Source of the DNA: a virus
Virus record (IMG/VR): IMGVR_UViG_3300025096_002119
Location: 1 to 41,426 of that record
Direction: 5' to 3' (one strand)
Length of the DNA: 41,426 bases
The translations under genes and the position numbers were made by a program. The notes under the pieces are model-generated. The model worked only from the letters and a program-made list of their open reading frames with translations, was not told where the DNA came from and did not search any database. Position 1 is the first letter of the stretch. Every line of letters begins with the position of its first letter. Shown here one piece after another: positions 34,883-41,426 of the stretch.

Positions 34883-35751
34883 TGAGAGCATTAGTAACAG
34901 GTGGAGCAGGATTTGTAGGTACGAATTTAATACTTAGATTATTAGAAGACGGACACGATGTTGTTTCGATAGACAACTATTCTACTGGATTTAAAAAAAA
35001 TGAACAAGAAGGTTGTAGGTATTGGGATTATGATTTATCATCAGAAATGAATCCGGTTTTAGAAATGAATGAGTATGATGTTATATTTCATATGGCAGCT
35101 TTGGCGAGAATACAACCGTCAATTAAATATCCACATAAAACAATACTTAATAATTTTGTTAGCTCATTAAATGTATTAGAGGCGGCTAGAAAAAATAATA
35201 CTCAAGTTATTTATGCTGGTTCGAGTACAAGACATCACGGTATTTTCAAAAGTCCATATGCATGGTCTAAATTATCAGGTGAACATTTGTGTGAATTATA
35301 TAGTAAAGTGTATGACTTAAATACTTCTATATGTAGATTTTACAATGTTTACGGAAAGTATCACATTGACTCAGGTGATTATGCAACAGTATTAGCAATA
35401 TTTGAGAGACAATGGTTGAACGGTGAATCAATAACAGTTACAAATGACGGTGAACAAAGAAGAGATTTTACTCATATAGATGATATTGTTGAGGCATTAG
35501 TTAGTATTGTAGGTAAAGATTTCAGAGCTGAAGATTTTGAGTTAGGTCGTGGTGAGAATTTTTCAATAAATGAAATAGCTGACTGTTTTGGCAAAGACTA
35601 CCCAAAAGAATATTTACCTGAGAGACCAGGTGAATATGATATGACATTAGCTGATTCATCAAAGGCAAAAGAATTATTAGATTGGAACCCAACAAAAAAC
35701 GTAAAGGAGTATATCGAAGAATGGATAAAATATCAGAGAAAAACGTTTTGA
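34882..35751 (+). CDS. NAD-dependent sugar epimerase/dehydratase (GalE-like)
   Basis: 289 residues, extended SDR. NAD loop GGAGFVGTN (7-15), DNYSTG, IFHMAALARIQPSI, active-site S114/S115, and Y126-x3-K130 (YAWSK), then FYNVYGKYH and GEQRRDFTHIDDI. Somewhat shorter than GalE (about 338). Probably epimerises or dehydrates a UDP-sugar; its neighbour is a UDP-sugar dehydrogenase-like gene. Sequence does not decide which sugar. Confidence 0.85.
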   Translation: MRALVTGGAGFVGTNLILRLLEDGHDVVSIDNYSTGFKKNEQEGCRYWDYDLSSEMNPVLEMNEYDVIFHMAALARIQPSIKYPHKTILNNFVSSLNVLEAARKNNTQVIYAGSSTRHHGIFKSPYAWSKLSGEHLCELYSKVYDLNTSICRFYNVYGKYHIDSGDYATVLAIFERQWLNGESITVTNDGEQRRDFTHIDDIVEALVSIVGKDFRAEDFELGRGENFSINEIADCFGKDYPKEYLPERPGEYDMTLADSSKAKELLDWNPTKNVKEYIEEWIKYQRKTF

Positions 35752-36635
35752 CCCGTGATAAATATCGGACCTCAATAGGAATAATTGGTAATGGATTCGT
35801 AGGTTCTGCAGTACGATTTGGTTTTTCACCTGGTACAGGTTGTGATGCTAAAGTTAGAGTTTACGACAAAGACCCATCAAAATCAGTAGATAATATTTAC
35901 GATACTGTAAATAAGTCAGACTTTATTTTCCTATCAGTACCAACACCATCTAATAAAGATGGTTCAATGAACTTGGATATTGTAAAACAAGCATTACAAG
36001 ATATTTCAGATGTTAATGAACGTGATGACAATGTAGTATTGTTAAGGTCAACGGTAACACCTGGTACAACATGCATGTTACAAGAACAATTTGATAATAT
36101 AAAAATAGTATTTAATCCAGAGTTTTTAACAGAACGAAGTGCTAAGTATGATTTCATAAATCAAGCAAGAGTTATACTTGGTGGTGAAGGACACGAGTTT
36201 GATGGAGTACACGAGACAGCTGAGTTATTTAGATGGAGATTCGGTGAATCAATGCCTATCATTGAAACAACGTGGGAAACAGCAGAGTTAATTAAATATA
36301 TGTGTAATTGTTTCTTTGCAACAAAAGTATCATTTATGAATGAAATGTATCAAATAGCAGAGAAATGTGAAGTTGATTGGGAGACAGCGTTAGATGGTTT
36401 TGTTAGAGACGGTAGAGTTGGTCATTCACATATGAATATACCAGGTCCAGATGGTAAGTTAGGGTTTGGTGGTAGTTGTTTTCCAAAAGATGTTCAAGCT
36501 ATAATAAATTTTGGTGAGACATTAGGTATAAATATGAGTACTGTAAAAGGTGTATGGGAAACAAATTTAGAAGTAAGACCTGAAAGAGATTGGGAAAACT
36601 TAAAAGGAAGAGCAGTAGTAGATGAAACCGATTAG
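35721..36635 (+). CDS. UDP-glucose/GDP-mannose dehydrogenase family, lacking C-terminal domain
   Basis: 304 residues from the ATG at 35721 (AAAGGAG 11 bases upstream; a TTG at 35682 is less likely). NAD loop GNGFVGSAV (23-31), LSVPTPSNKDGSMN, RSTVTPGTT, FNPEFLTERSA, K192 in AELIKYMCNCF, and catalytic C253 in GFGGSCFPKD are all present. Normal UGDs are about 390-450 residues; the C-terminal UDP-binding domain is absent, ending with a short tail. It may oxidise a sugar nucleotide without that domain, or need a partner. Overlaps upstream by 31 and downstream by 14 bases. Confidence 0.86.
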   Translation: MDKISEKNVLTRDKYRTSIGIIGNGFVGSAVRFGFSPGTGCDAKVRVYDKDPSKSVDNIYDTVNKSDFIFLSVPTPSNKDGSMNLDIVKQALQDISDVNERDDNVVLLRSTVTPGTTCMLQEQFDNIKIVFNPEFLTERSAKYDFINQARVILGGEGHEFDGVHETAELFRWRFGESMPIIETTWETAELIKYMCNCFFATKVSFMNEMYQIAEKCEVDWETALDGFVRDGRVGHSHMNIPGPDGKLGFGGSCFPKDVQAIINFGETLGINMSTVKGVWETNLEVRPERDWENLKGRAVVDETD

Positions 36636-37842
36636 TTTTATACAACCAAGTAGAAATAATTTAAAATACTTAAAATGGTCATATGAAAGTATTAGAAAAA
36701 ATCTTGACCCAATACACGAGATATGCTGGGCTGATGATTTTTCTGATGATGGTACTTGGGAATGGATGCAAGAGACAGCCAAGAAAGACGGTAATATCAA
36801 GATAACAAGAAACGAAGGTCCAAATAGATTAGGACATACTATTTTATATGATACGTTAGTAGATATGGCTACAAATGATATTGTGATGATATATCACGCT
36901 GATATGTATGCTTGTCCTGGTATGGATGACTATGTATTGAATCATTTACAAGGGTGTCCAGGTACAGTAGTAAGTGCAACAAGAATAGAACCACCATTAC
37001 ATCCTGATGGTCCAGAAAAGATACTAAAAGATTTCGGTATTGAACCAGAAGAGTTTGATGAACGAGGACTAATAGAATTTGTGAAGGATTATAATTCAAA
37101 AAATCACGATAGACCAACAAAAGGTATATTTGCTCCCTGGGCTATTTACAAAGAAGATTTTCAATCAATAGGTGGTCACGACCCATTATACGCTCCACAA
37201 TCAAAAGAGGATTCAGATATATTCAATAGATTTGTATTGAATGGTTATGACTTAGTTCAGACTTGGAGAGGTTTTGTATATCATATGACAAGTCGTGGTT
37301 CAAGATTCAAAGATGGAGCAATGAGAAATCCTGCAGGACAAGTGTTTATGAAAGGAAGAGAGTCTTCAGAGTGGTTAACTCAAAATATGAAAAGTACAAG
37401 AAACTTCATTCGTAAATGGGGGCATATGGTGAAACACGATGATATGATGTATCCTATTGTACCACCCAAATATGATGTTGGATTTGTAGTAGAAAATTGT
37501 ACTACTCATATGTTAAAAGAAATAGAACCGTGGTGCAGTGATATTTATGGTGATTTTATTGGTCATAAAGGATATGGTGTAAACAATTATATAAAAGATG
37601 AACAACCAAATACCACATTTGATTTAAGTAAAAAAATACATTCACAACATACAGAACCTAAAAATAATGTGATTGTAGAATTTGATTGTAATAAGTTAAA
37701 TGATAAAAACTTTCAGATAATAGTAGAGTTATCGGCAATACTTGATGAAAGTGGTGACGTGGGTGAGATGGAATTAGAAATATTCAAACTTCGTATTAAA
37801 TCATTAAAAACTTATCAGAAAGAGCTTATTTTGGTAAAATGA
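36622..37842 (+). CDS. GT2 glycosyltransferase with C-terminal extension
   Basis: 406 residues. SFIQPSRNNLKYLKWSYESI, CWADDFSDDGTWEW (35-48, nucleotide binding), and IVMIYHADMYACPG (87-100) with H92-A-D94 in the DxD position, then SIGGHDPLYAPQSKEDSDIFNRF for the acceptor-side catalytic aspartates. About 100 extra C-terminal residues, beta/alpha and without membrane helices, are of unknown role. Last large enzyme of the glycan block; ATGA overlap with the next small gene. Confidence 0.82.
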   Translation: MKPISFIQPSRNNLKYLKWSYESIRKNLDPIHEICWADDFSDDGTWEWMQETAKKDGNIKITRNEGPNRLGHTILYDTLVDMATNDIVMIYHADMYACPGMDDYVLNHLQGCPGTVVSATRIEPPLHPDGPEKILKDFGIEPEEFDERGLIEFVKDYNSKNHDRPTKGIFAPWAIYKEDFQSIGGHDPLYAPQSKEDSDIFNRFVLNGYDLVQTWRGFVYHMTSRGSRFKDGAMRNPAGQVFMKGRESSEWLTQNMKSTRNFIRKWGHMVKHDDMMYPIVPPKYDVGFVVENCTTHMLKEIEPWCSDIYGDFIGHKGYGVNNYIKDEQPNTTFDLSKKIHSQHTEPKNNVIVEFDCNKLNDKNFQIIVELSAILDESGDVGEMELEIFKLRIKSLKTYQKELILVK

Positions 37843-38081
37843 CGTACTATTTATTATTGAGTGGTGATTCTGAGAAGGATTCCATATATGAAACAAATGT
37901 TTTAGGAGAAGAGAGTTTTGAAACGTTTTATCCATCAGTTGGATTTATGATATTAAATAGAATAATTAATCAACAACCAGAACTACTCGAATCACTACAG
38001 ATTCTTGATGACCATAAAAAACCATATACTATAACAGAATTTTTAGATAAATTAGAGCAGTGGAGGATAAAAACTGCTTGA
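37839..38081 (+). CDS. Small hypothetical protein of T4-like phage type
   Basis: 80 residues. TYYLLLSGDSEKDSIYETNVLGEESFETFYPSVGFMILN resembles small conserved proteins of marine T4-like phages (from memory, not a search). Soluble, helical C-terminus EFLDKLEQWRIK. ATGA overlap links it to the GT2 gene. Function unknown. Confidence 0.62.
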   Translation: MTYYLLLSGDSEKDSIYETNVLGEESFETFYPSVGFMILNRIINQQPELLESLQILDDHKKPYTITEFLDKLEQWRIKTA

Positions 38082-38107
38082 CTTGTATTAGTATTTATTC
38101 GTATATT
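38078..38107 (+). promoter_or_regulatory. Possible sigma70-like promoter
   Basis: TTGACT (38078-38083) and TATATT (38102-38107) are spaced 18 bases, in the 45-base gap that separates the glycan block from the accessory genes; both hexamers match consensus at 5 of 6. Predicted start would fall inside the AAGGAG ribosome site at 38113-38118, which is awkward. A TATTTATT at 38092 may be an alternative phage late-type element. Inference only. Confidence 0.35.
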
Positions 38108-38126
38108 ACAGTAAGGAGAAAAGACA

Positions 38127-38339
38127 ATGCCTAAAGTTCATAATTGGGAAGATTGGGATGAAATAGAGGATAAAAATCAGGACGAACAAGTCCGTGATAA
38201 AATAAATCATAAAACAAAAACCCACACTAAAAAAGAGTGGGTAAAGATAGATGAAAGGTTAAAAAAGAATAATAATGTTAAATTTGTTAAAAACAAACGT
38301 AGAAAGGCTCATAAAAAGAATAATCACCATCATAGTTAG
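38127..38339 (+). CDS. Basic, charged small protein
   Basis: 70 residues, no family. Acidic tryptophan-containing head (HNWEDWDEIEDKNQ) and lysine/asparagine/histidine-rich tail ending HHHS; probably disordered. TAAGGAG 8 bases before the ATG. Contains the minus-strand terminator-like hairpin described separately, and its 3' end overlaps the lipoprotein gene by 65 bases. Its coding reality is supported by the ribosome site. Confidence 0.5.
   Translation: MPKVHNWEDWDEIEDKNQDEQVRDKINHKTKTHTKKEWVKIDERLKKNNNVKFVKNKRRKAHKKNNHHHS
38211..38242 (-). terminator. Minus-strand intrinsic terminator-like hairpin
   Basis: Read on the minus strand, ACCCAC (from 38242) pairs with GTGGGT (to 38220) with an inner CT/AG pair and a 5-base loop, and is followed at once by TTTTGTTTT (38219-38211). 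That is the form of a rho-independent terminator, although all genes run on the plus strand. On the plus strand no U-tract follows the stem. Confidence 0.45.
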
Positions 38340-38802
38340 TTTTTTATTTATATCGTGTGAAGATAATCCAGAGCTAACATATGAAATATCTTTTGATATG
38401 AGATTAAACGAAGACGATAATGGTTATTACCACTTAGTGTTAGATAGGAATAAATGGCAGACATTACATAGAGTTACAGGTTCAGTTGCAAATACACAAT
38501 ATCGTATGGAGAATTTTTGGGTAGAATGGGAATCAAATCTGTATTGGTATATTGGTGATACATTAGGATATGTAGTAAAACGAGGATTAACAGATGATTT
38601 AGTATATGTAAATTATGATACCACTTATGTAACGTGGTTTAATGGGTTTGAAGTCCCAACATCAAATCAAATAAGTTACAGTAATAGTGAAGGTTTATTT
38701 CATAATATGATAGCACCAGTACAAAGTATGATTGGTGATACTATGAAATTAACAGCTTATTGGTATGATGGTAGTAAAGATTTTAGTATTGTGTTAGATT
38801 AA
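38275..38802 (+). CDS. Lipoprotein with lipobox, unknown function
   Basis: 175 residues. Basic N-region, hydrophobic core RIITIIVSFLFIS, then C28 followed by EDNPEL: a bacterial lipoprotein signal (F-I-S-C). The mature part is acidic and aromatic-rich with beta pattern (YYHLVLDRNKW, FWVEWESNLYWYIG, TYVTWFNGFEV). No named family. Phage lipoproteins can block superinfection; here only the membrane anchor is supported. The start overlaps the previous gene by 65 bases, so a later start in the signal region is possible. Confidence 0.68.
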   Translation: MLNLLKTNVERLIKRIITIIVSFLFISCEDNPELTYEISFDMRLNEDDNGYYHLVLDRNKWQTLHRVTGSVANTQYRMENFWVEWESNLYWYIGDTLGYVVKRGLTDDLVYVNYDTTYVTWFNGFEVPTSNQISYSNSEGLFHNMIAPVQSMIGDTMKLTAYWYDGSKDFSIVLD

Positions 38803-38822
38803 TTAAATTAAAGGAGAATAAT

Positions 38823-39044
38823 ATGAGCATGTGGCAATTATTGTGTAATAACGAAGTAGTGGATACGGTAAATTTGAAAACAGATGTGTACGAAGAGGCA
38901 CACACGTATTATAGACTAAGAAAAAATTTGAATAATAAATCCTTTAATGATTTATTTATTGTAAAAGAATATATAAGACCTAGAAAACACGTTGGTAATG
39001 TGAAATGGTGGAGAGATGAAACTACTAAATTAGATGACTTTTAA
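38823..39044 (+). CDS. Small hypothetical protein
   Basis: 73 residues. Pattern MSMWQLLCNNEVVDTVNLKTDVYEEAHTYYRLRK then FIVKEYIRP, suggesting a small alpha/beta protein; resembles conserved short T4-like phage proteins. AAGGAG ribosome site 5-6 bases upstream. No function. Confidence 0.6.
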   Translation: MSMWQLLCNNEVVDTVNLKTDVYEEAHTYYRLRKNLNNKSFNDLFIVKEYIRPRKHVGNVKWWRDETTKLDDF

Positions 39045-39053
39045 GGAGTTAAT

Positions 39054-39422
39054 ATGAAAGAAGTTATTATGACAGTTTTGAATAGATGGAAACAACGTAA
39101 TGTAGATTTCACATCAGAGAAAGTAAGAACTGAATTAGCAGAAGAAATAGAGATTGTATTAAAAGATAAGAATTTTAATAATGCTGTTTTTGGAGATAGT
39201 AAAGATTTAACTATGACGAAAATACAATCTGAAAGTCCATACAATGATGGGTGGACAAGAAAATATTATAAAGACCAGTTATCAGAAGAGTTAGTAGATA
39301 ATAAAGAAGAAAAGTATATTTACGAATCACCGGATAGAGGCAAAACAATTTATAAAAGAAAATTTAACGAGTCAAAAAGAACATTAGTATCGGATAAAGA
39401 ATGGAAAAAACTAACGAAATAG
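39054..39422 (+). CDS. Hypothetical protein
   Basis: 122 residues, charged and mainly helical; N-terminal helix VIMTVLNRWKQRN and a C-terminal YIYESPDRGKTIYKRKF, a beta-hairpin-like segment with proline/aspartate turn. No family recognised. TAAGGAG precedes the ATG; overlaps the next gene by 22 bases. Confidence 0.58.
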   Translation: MKEVIMTVLNRWKQRNVDFTSEKVRTELAEEIEIVLKDKNFNNAVFGDSKDLTMTKIQSESPYNDGWTRKYYKDQLSEELVDNKEEKYIYESPDRGKTIYKRKFNESKRTLVSDKEWKKLTK

Positions 39423-39685
39423 TTGATATATTAACATCAAGACAGAGAAAAGAATTAACTGAAATAATTGAAGTCATACAGACAGAAGCTGATATCGTTA
39501 AACAAGACTACGAAGATAATCCATCTAATATGGAAAGTGGTAGTATAGTTGTAGTACACGAGAACAGTTCGTTATTACAAGATGAAAAAGAAAAGTTATC
39601 AGATACAGCGTATGACATAAAACCCAAAGTAATCAATGAATATGGTGATGATGAGTGGGTGGTACCTACAGAAGAAAAAGAATGA
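39401..39685 (+). CDS. Acidic hypothetical protein
   Basis: 94 residues, strongly acidic, with a helical N-terminal half (TSRQRKELTEIIEVIQTEADIVK) and a DDEWVVPTEEKE tail. No family. Overlaps upstream by 22 bases and downstream by ATGA, so its frame is bracketed by likely genes. Confidence 0.55.
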   Translation: MEKTNEIVDILTSRQRKELTEIIEVIQTEADIVKQDYEDNPSNMESGSIVVVHENSSLLQDEKEKLSDTAYDIKPKVINEYGDDEWVVPTEEKE

Positions 39686-39885
39686 GTGAATATATAGGTT
39701 CTACTGTAAATATAAACAATGAAGAGTGGAGAGTTGCTCAAAAAACATTCAAGTATGGTAGAGAATGGCAATATACTTTATCACACGAAAAGGTAGATGG
39801 TACGTATAAGTCAATGAATTTAAATGAAAACGCTCTTGAAAACATAGTAAAATCAGGAAGTAAAGTAGTAGGAGAAATAAAATGA
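39682..39885 (+). CDS. Small hypothetical protein
   Basis: 67 residues from the ATG at 39682 (ATGA overlap; the longer frame from 39655 is rejected). Short strands SEYIGSTVNINNEEWRVAQKTF and WQYTLSHEKVDGTYKSMNL suggest a small beta-rich domain. No family. ATGA overlap with the next membrane protein. Confidence 0.58.
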   Translation: MSEYIGSTVNINNEEWRVAQKTFKYGREWQYTLSHEKVDGTYKSMNLNENALENIVKSGSKVVGEIK

Positions 39886-40106
39886 ATGAAATAGTTTTAT
39901 ATGTAATAATATTTATACTCGGTGGTATGTTAGGTATTATGTCAATGGCATTAATATCTGCTAACAGATACGCTAATATGAATAGTGAGATACACGATTT
40001 AAGACATCAGAGAAAATTGTTAAAAGATGAACTAATAAGGAAATTACCAAGTAAACCAAAACCACGTAGATATAGGAAAAATGTTAAACAAGCAGGAAGT
40101 GCTTAA
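39882..40106 (+). CDS. Single-pass membrane protein (DUF3789-like)
   Basis: 74 residues. Membrane helix IVLYVIIFILGGMLGIMSMALIS (4-26) with the GGMLGIMSMAL pattern of small DUF3789-type phage membrane proteins, then a charged helix HDLRHQRKLLKDELIRK and a basic proline-rich tail. Coiled-coil-like cytoplasmic part. TAATG overlap with the HNH gene. Role unknown. Confidence 0.68.
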   Translation: MNEIVLYVIIFILGGMLGIMSMALISANRYANMNSEIHDLRHQRKLLKDELIRKLPSKPKPRRYRKNVKQAGSA

Positions 40107-40681
40107 TGTCTGATTTAGGAGATTTACACGACTACGAGAGTAAGTCTAAAAAGAATCCTTTTCGTAGTAGACCAATACCAAAGAGTAGAATAGAGTGGGC
40201 GATTAGAAGTACACTATCTATCAGAGCTGCAGCACAGTATCTTGGTGTTAGTTATAATACTTTTAAGAAGTACGCTAAGATGTATGACTTATTTGAACAG
40301 AATAAGAATCAAGCGGGTGTTGGCGTTACGAACAAAGGCAATACAGGTTGGGGCGTTAAGATACAGGATTTATTTGACGGAAAACACCCAAATTATCCAC
40401 ATTGGAAGTTACAAGAAAGAGTAGTAAGAGATGGCTACTTAAAACAAGAATGTAGTAACTGTGGATATGATGATTACAGAGAGAAAGATATGAGAGGCCC
40501 GTATATGATATGTTTCTTAGACGGCAATCATAAAAATCATACATTAGACAATTTACATCTATTATGTTATAATTGTTTCTTTATAGTTAAACCAACTGGT
40601 CGTATGTTAACGACACCAAAAAATGTTACTAATTTACGCAAGAAATTAGAAGAAGTATGGGATGAAAGTAATGATGAGTAA
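40106..40681 (+). CDS. HTH - HNH endonuclease-like protein
   Basis: 191 residues. Helix-turn-helix at 39-64 (SIRAAAQYLGVSYNTFKKYAKMYDLF), then an HNH zinc domain: C116/C119 (CSNC), H142 and H145 in FLDGNHKNHTLDNLHLLC, N149, C154/C157 (CYNC). All metal and catalytic residues appear intact. Similar proteins are common in T4-like phages; it could be a free-standing homing endonuclease or a DNA-metabolism nuclease. Confidence 0.82.
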   Translation: MSDLGDLHDYESKSKKNPFRSRPIPKSRIEWAIRSTLSIRAAAQYLGVSYNTFKKYAKMYDLFEQNKNQAGVGVTNKGNTGWGVKIQDLFDGKHPNYPHWKLQERVVRDGYLKQECSNCGYDDYREKDMRGPYMICFLDGNHKNHTLDNLHLLCYNCFFIVKPTGRMLTTPKNVTNLRKKLEEVWDESNDE

Positions 40682-40719
40682 TATTTATTATAGACTTCAC
40701 TTCATGGTTTGTGAATCAT

Positions 40720-40791
40720 ATGAAAACAGTAATAACAGTACTCGCAATACTATATTGGATATGGTTACTAAGATACATAAGGAAACACTAG
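40720..40791 (+). CDS. 23-residue hydrophobic microprotein
   Basis: MKTVITVLAILYWIWLLRYIRKH is one membrane helix with a basic end; its TAG stop abuts the next ATG with no gap. No good ribosome site is visible. It may be a holin-like or toxin-like peptide, or spurious. An overlapping 33-residue frame at 40704 is an alternative. Confidence 0.35.
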   Translation: MKTVITVLAILYWIWLLRYIRKH

Positions 40792-41076
40792 ATGAATCAA
40801 GCTGACAAAAAAGAATTTGACATCATACATCAAAAAGTAGATACCATACATAACAACATCAATGCCATGCAAGTGGAAGCTGAAGCTCAACACGAGATGT
40901 TACGACAAGATATTAAGTTCGTGAAAGAGAACTTATTTAATCCACACGAAGGTTTATGGGCAGAGACTAAACTCAATACACAATTCAGACAATCAACGTC
41001 TAAATGGCGTGGAGTAGTCGGAACAGGTTTTGTAGGGTTATTCATCAAACACGTATGGGATATGTTAAAAACGTGA
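40792..41076 (+). CDS. XhlA-like coiled-coil membrane protein, possible lysis accessory
   Basis: 94 residues. N-terminal coiled coil (EFDIIHQKVDTIHNNINAMQVEAEAQHEMLRQDIKFV in heptads), linker, and a C-terminal membrane segment RGVVGTGFVGLFIKHVW. This order matches haemolysin XhlA-type proteins and some holin-associated phage proteins. The family match is structural inference; no endolysin is seen in this window. Start directly follows the microprotein stop. Confidence 0.55.
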   Translation: MNQADKKEFDIIHQKVDTIHNNINAMQVEAEAQHEMLRQDIKFVKENLFNPHEGLWAETKLNTQFRQSTSKWRGVVGTGFVGLFIKHVWDMLKT

Positions 41077-41187
41077 TATTCAGAGTAAGTTAAAAAATTT
41101 TACAGTTTTATTAAAGTTGTTACTATATATTATTGAAGACTCAACCCGGAACAGAGTACTTCAAAACCCGTTAGATAAGAGAAAGAG

Positions 41188-41426
41188 ATGAAGAAAATTT
41201 TTATATTGTTATTATTAGTTACACAACTATCAAGTTATGAAATAAACTCAAAAACTACATTGAATATATTGGAATTCAAGGCCTCAAAAATCCTAACGGA
41301 TTTTCAAGGTGAAACACGTAGTCAGTTCAATCAACTCAACAATAGTGATAAAGCATTGCAATATAGATATAGTAGAGAGCAATATAGTAGAGAGCAATAT
41401 AGATATAGATATAGTAGAGAGGCGTA
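41188..41426 (+). CDS. Secreted tandem-repeat protein, 3' truncated
   Basis: ATG at 41188 after AGAAAGAG; frame runs through the right edge (79 codons seen). N-terminus KKIFILLLLVTQLSS is a signal peptide. The middle has TLNILEFKASKILTDFQ. From 41359 it turns into repeats QYRYSRE, QYSRE, QYRYRYSRE. Function unknown; the repeat part likely continues beyond the window. Confidence 0.6.
   Translation, partial: MKKIFILLLLVTQLSSYEINSKTTLNILEFKASKILTDFQGETRSQFNQLNNSDKALQYRYSREQYSREQYRYRYSREA
41359..41421 (+). repeat. In-frame nested tandem repeats
   Basis: Three units of 21, 15 and 27 bases share CAATATAG...TAGAGAG and differ by 1, 0 or 2 copies of ATATAG. All lengths are multiples of three, so changes keep the reading frame of the secreted protein. 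Continues towards the window edge. Confidence 0.85.

Noticed and set aside
40704-40805. 33-residue frame overlapping the hydrophobic microprotein
   Set aside because: No ribosome site, polar low-complexity sequence, and it runs into the next gene; the 40720 frame ending exactly at the next start looks more natural.
41077-41187. Terminator or RNA gene in the longest gap
   Set aside because: No stable stem with a T-tract and no tRNA-like fold was found; only a weak TTTACA/TATATA promoter-like pair with 19-base spacing.

Overview
This 41.4 kb window is AT-rich (roughly 30% GC by eye) and every credible gene lies on the plus strand. Genes are packed with ATGA, GTGA or TAATG overlaps and mostly carry AGGAG-type ribosome sites. 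A family B DNA polymerase, a gp45-like sliding clamp, a gp44-like clamp loader and a probable gp62-like clamp-loader partner identify it as a large T4-like tailed phage, most likely aquatic or marine, infecting a Gram-negative host (inference from a lipoprotein, a putative outer-membrane-type protein and the LPS/capsule-style sugar genes). The host cannot be named. I saw no tRNA, rRNA, CRISPR array, integrase or transposase, and there is no gene-free stretch longer than about 110 bases.

Layout: (1) 1-7.95 kb, replication and nucleic-acid metabolism: polymerase (5' cut by the window edge), clamp, clamp loader, ClpP-type protease, zinc ribbon, gp62-like protein, DUF1599/Nmad1-type protein, Cas4-like Fe-S nuclease, SLOG/YspA-like protein and small genes. 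(2) 7.96-37.8 kb, about 30 kb of surface-glycan genes: roughly sixteen known or probable glycosyltransferases (GT-A, GT-B, GT-D, GT32 types), two DegT-family sugar aminotransferases, Gmd plus Fcl (GDP-L-fucose synthesis), a CMP-sugar synthetase next to an HMGL-type aldolase and an SDR, a HAD-nucleotidyltransferase fusion, a 4-epimerase-like protein, a shortened UDP-sugar dehydrogenase, methyltransferases, a NodB-like deacetylase and a YjbQ-like protein. Interspersed are small genes, including two EF-hand-like membrane microproteins and a 35-residue lysine-rich peptide. (3) 37.8-41.4 kb, short accessory genes: a lipoprotein, membrane microproteins, an HTH-HNH protein, a possible XhlA-like lysis-accessory protein, and a secreted repeat protein cut by the right edge.

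How it may work together: the replisome genes are conventional, with a ClpP-like protease inserted between the clamp-loader genes. The glycan block could make and attach a branched sugar containing fucose, amino sugar and possibly an acidic ulosonic-type sugar. The target could be virion proteins, the infected host's surface, or modified phage DNA; the sequence does not decide between these.

The strongest unexpected signals are: no GATC site found on reading the whole window, and strong depletion of CATG, with Asp and His codons switching to GAC/CAC where the junction would create these sites; a HAD-nucleotidyltransferase fusion that keeps a full Shine-Dalgarno and ATG in its linker; a tandem glycosyltransferase pair in which one copy has lost its DxD motif and gained a methyltransferase domain; and a pair of EF-hand/WWE/transmembrane microproteins.
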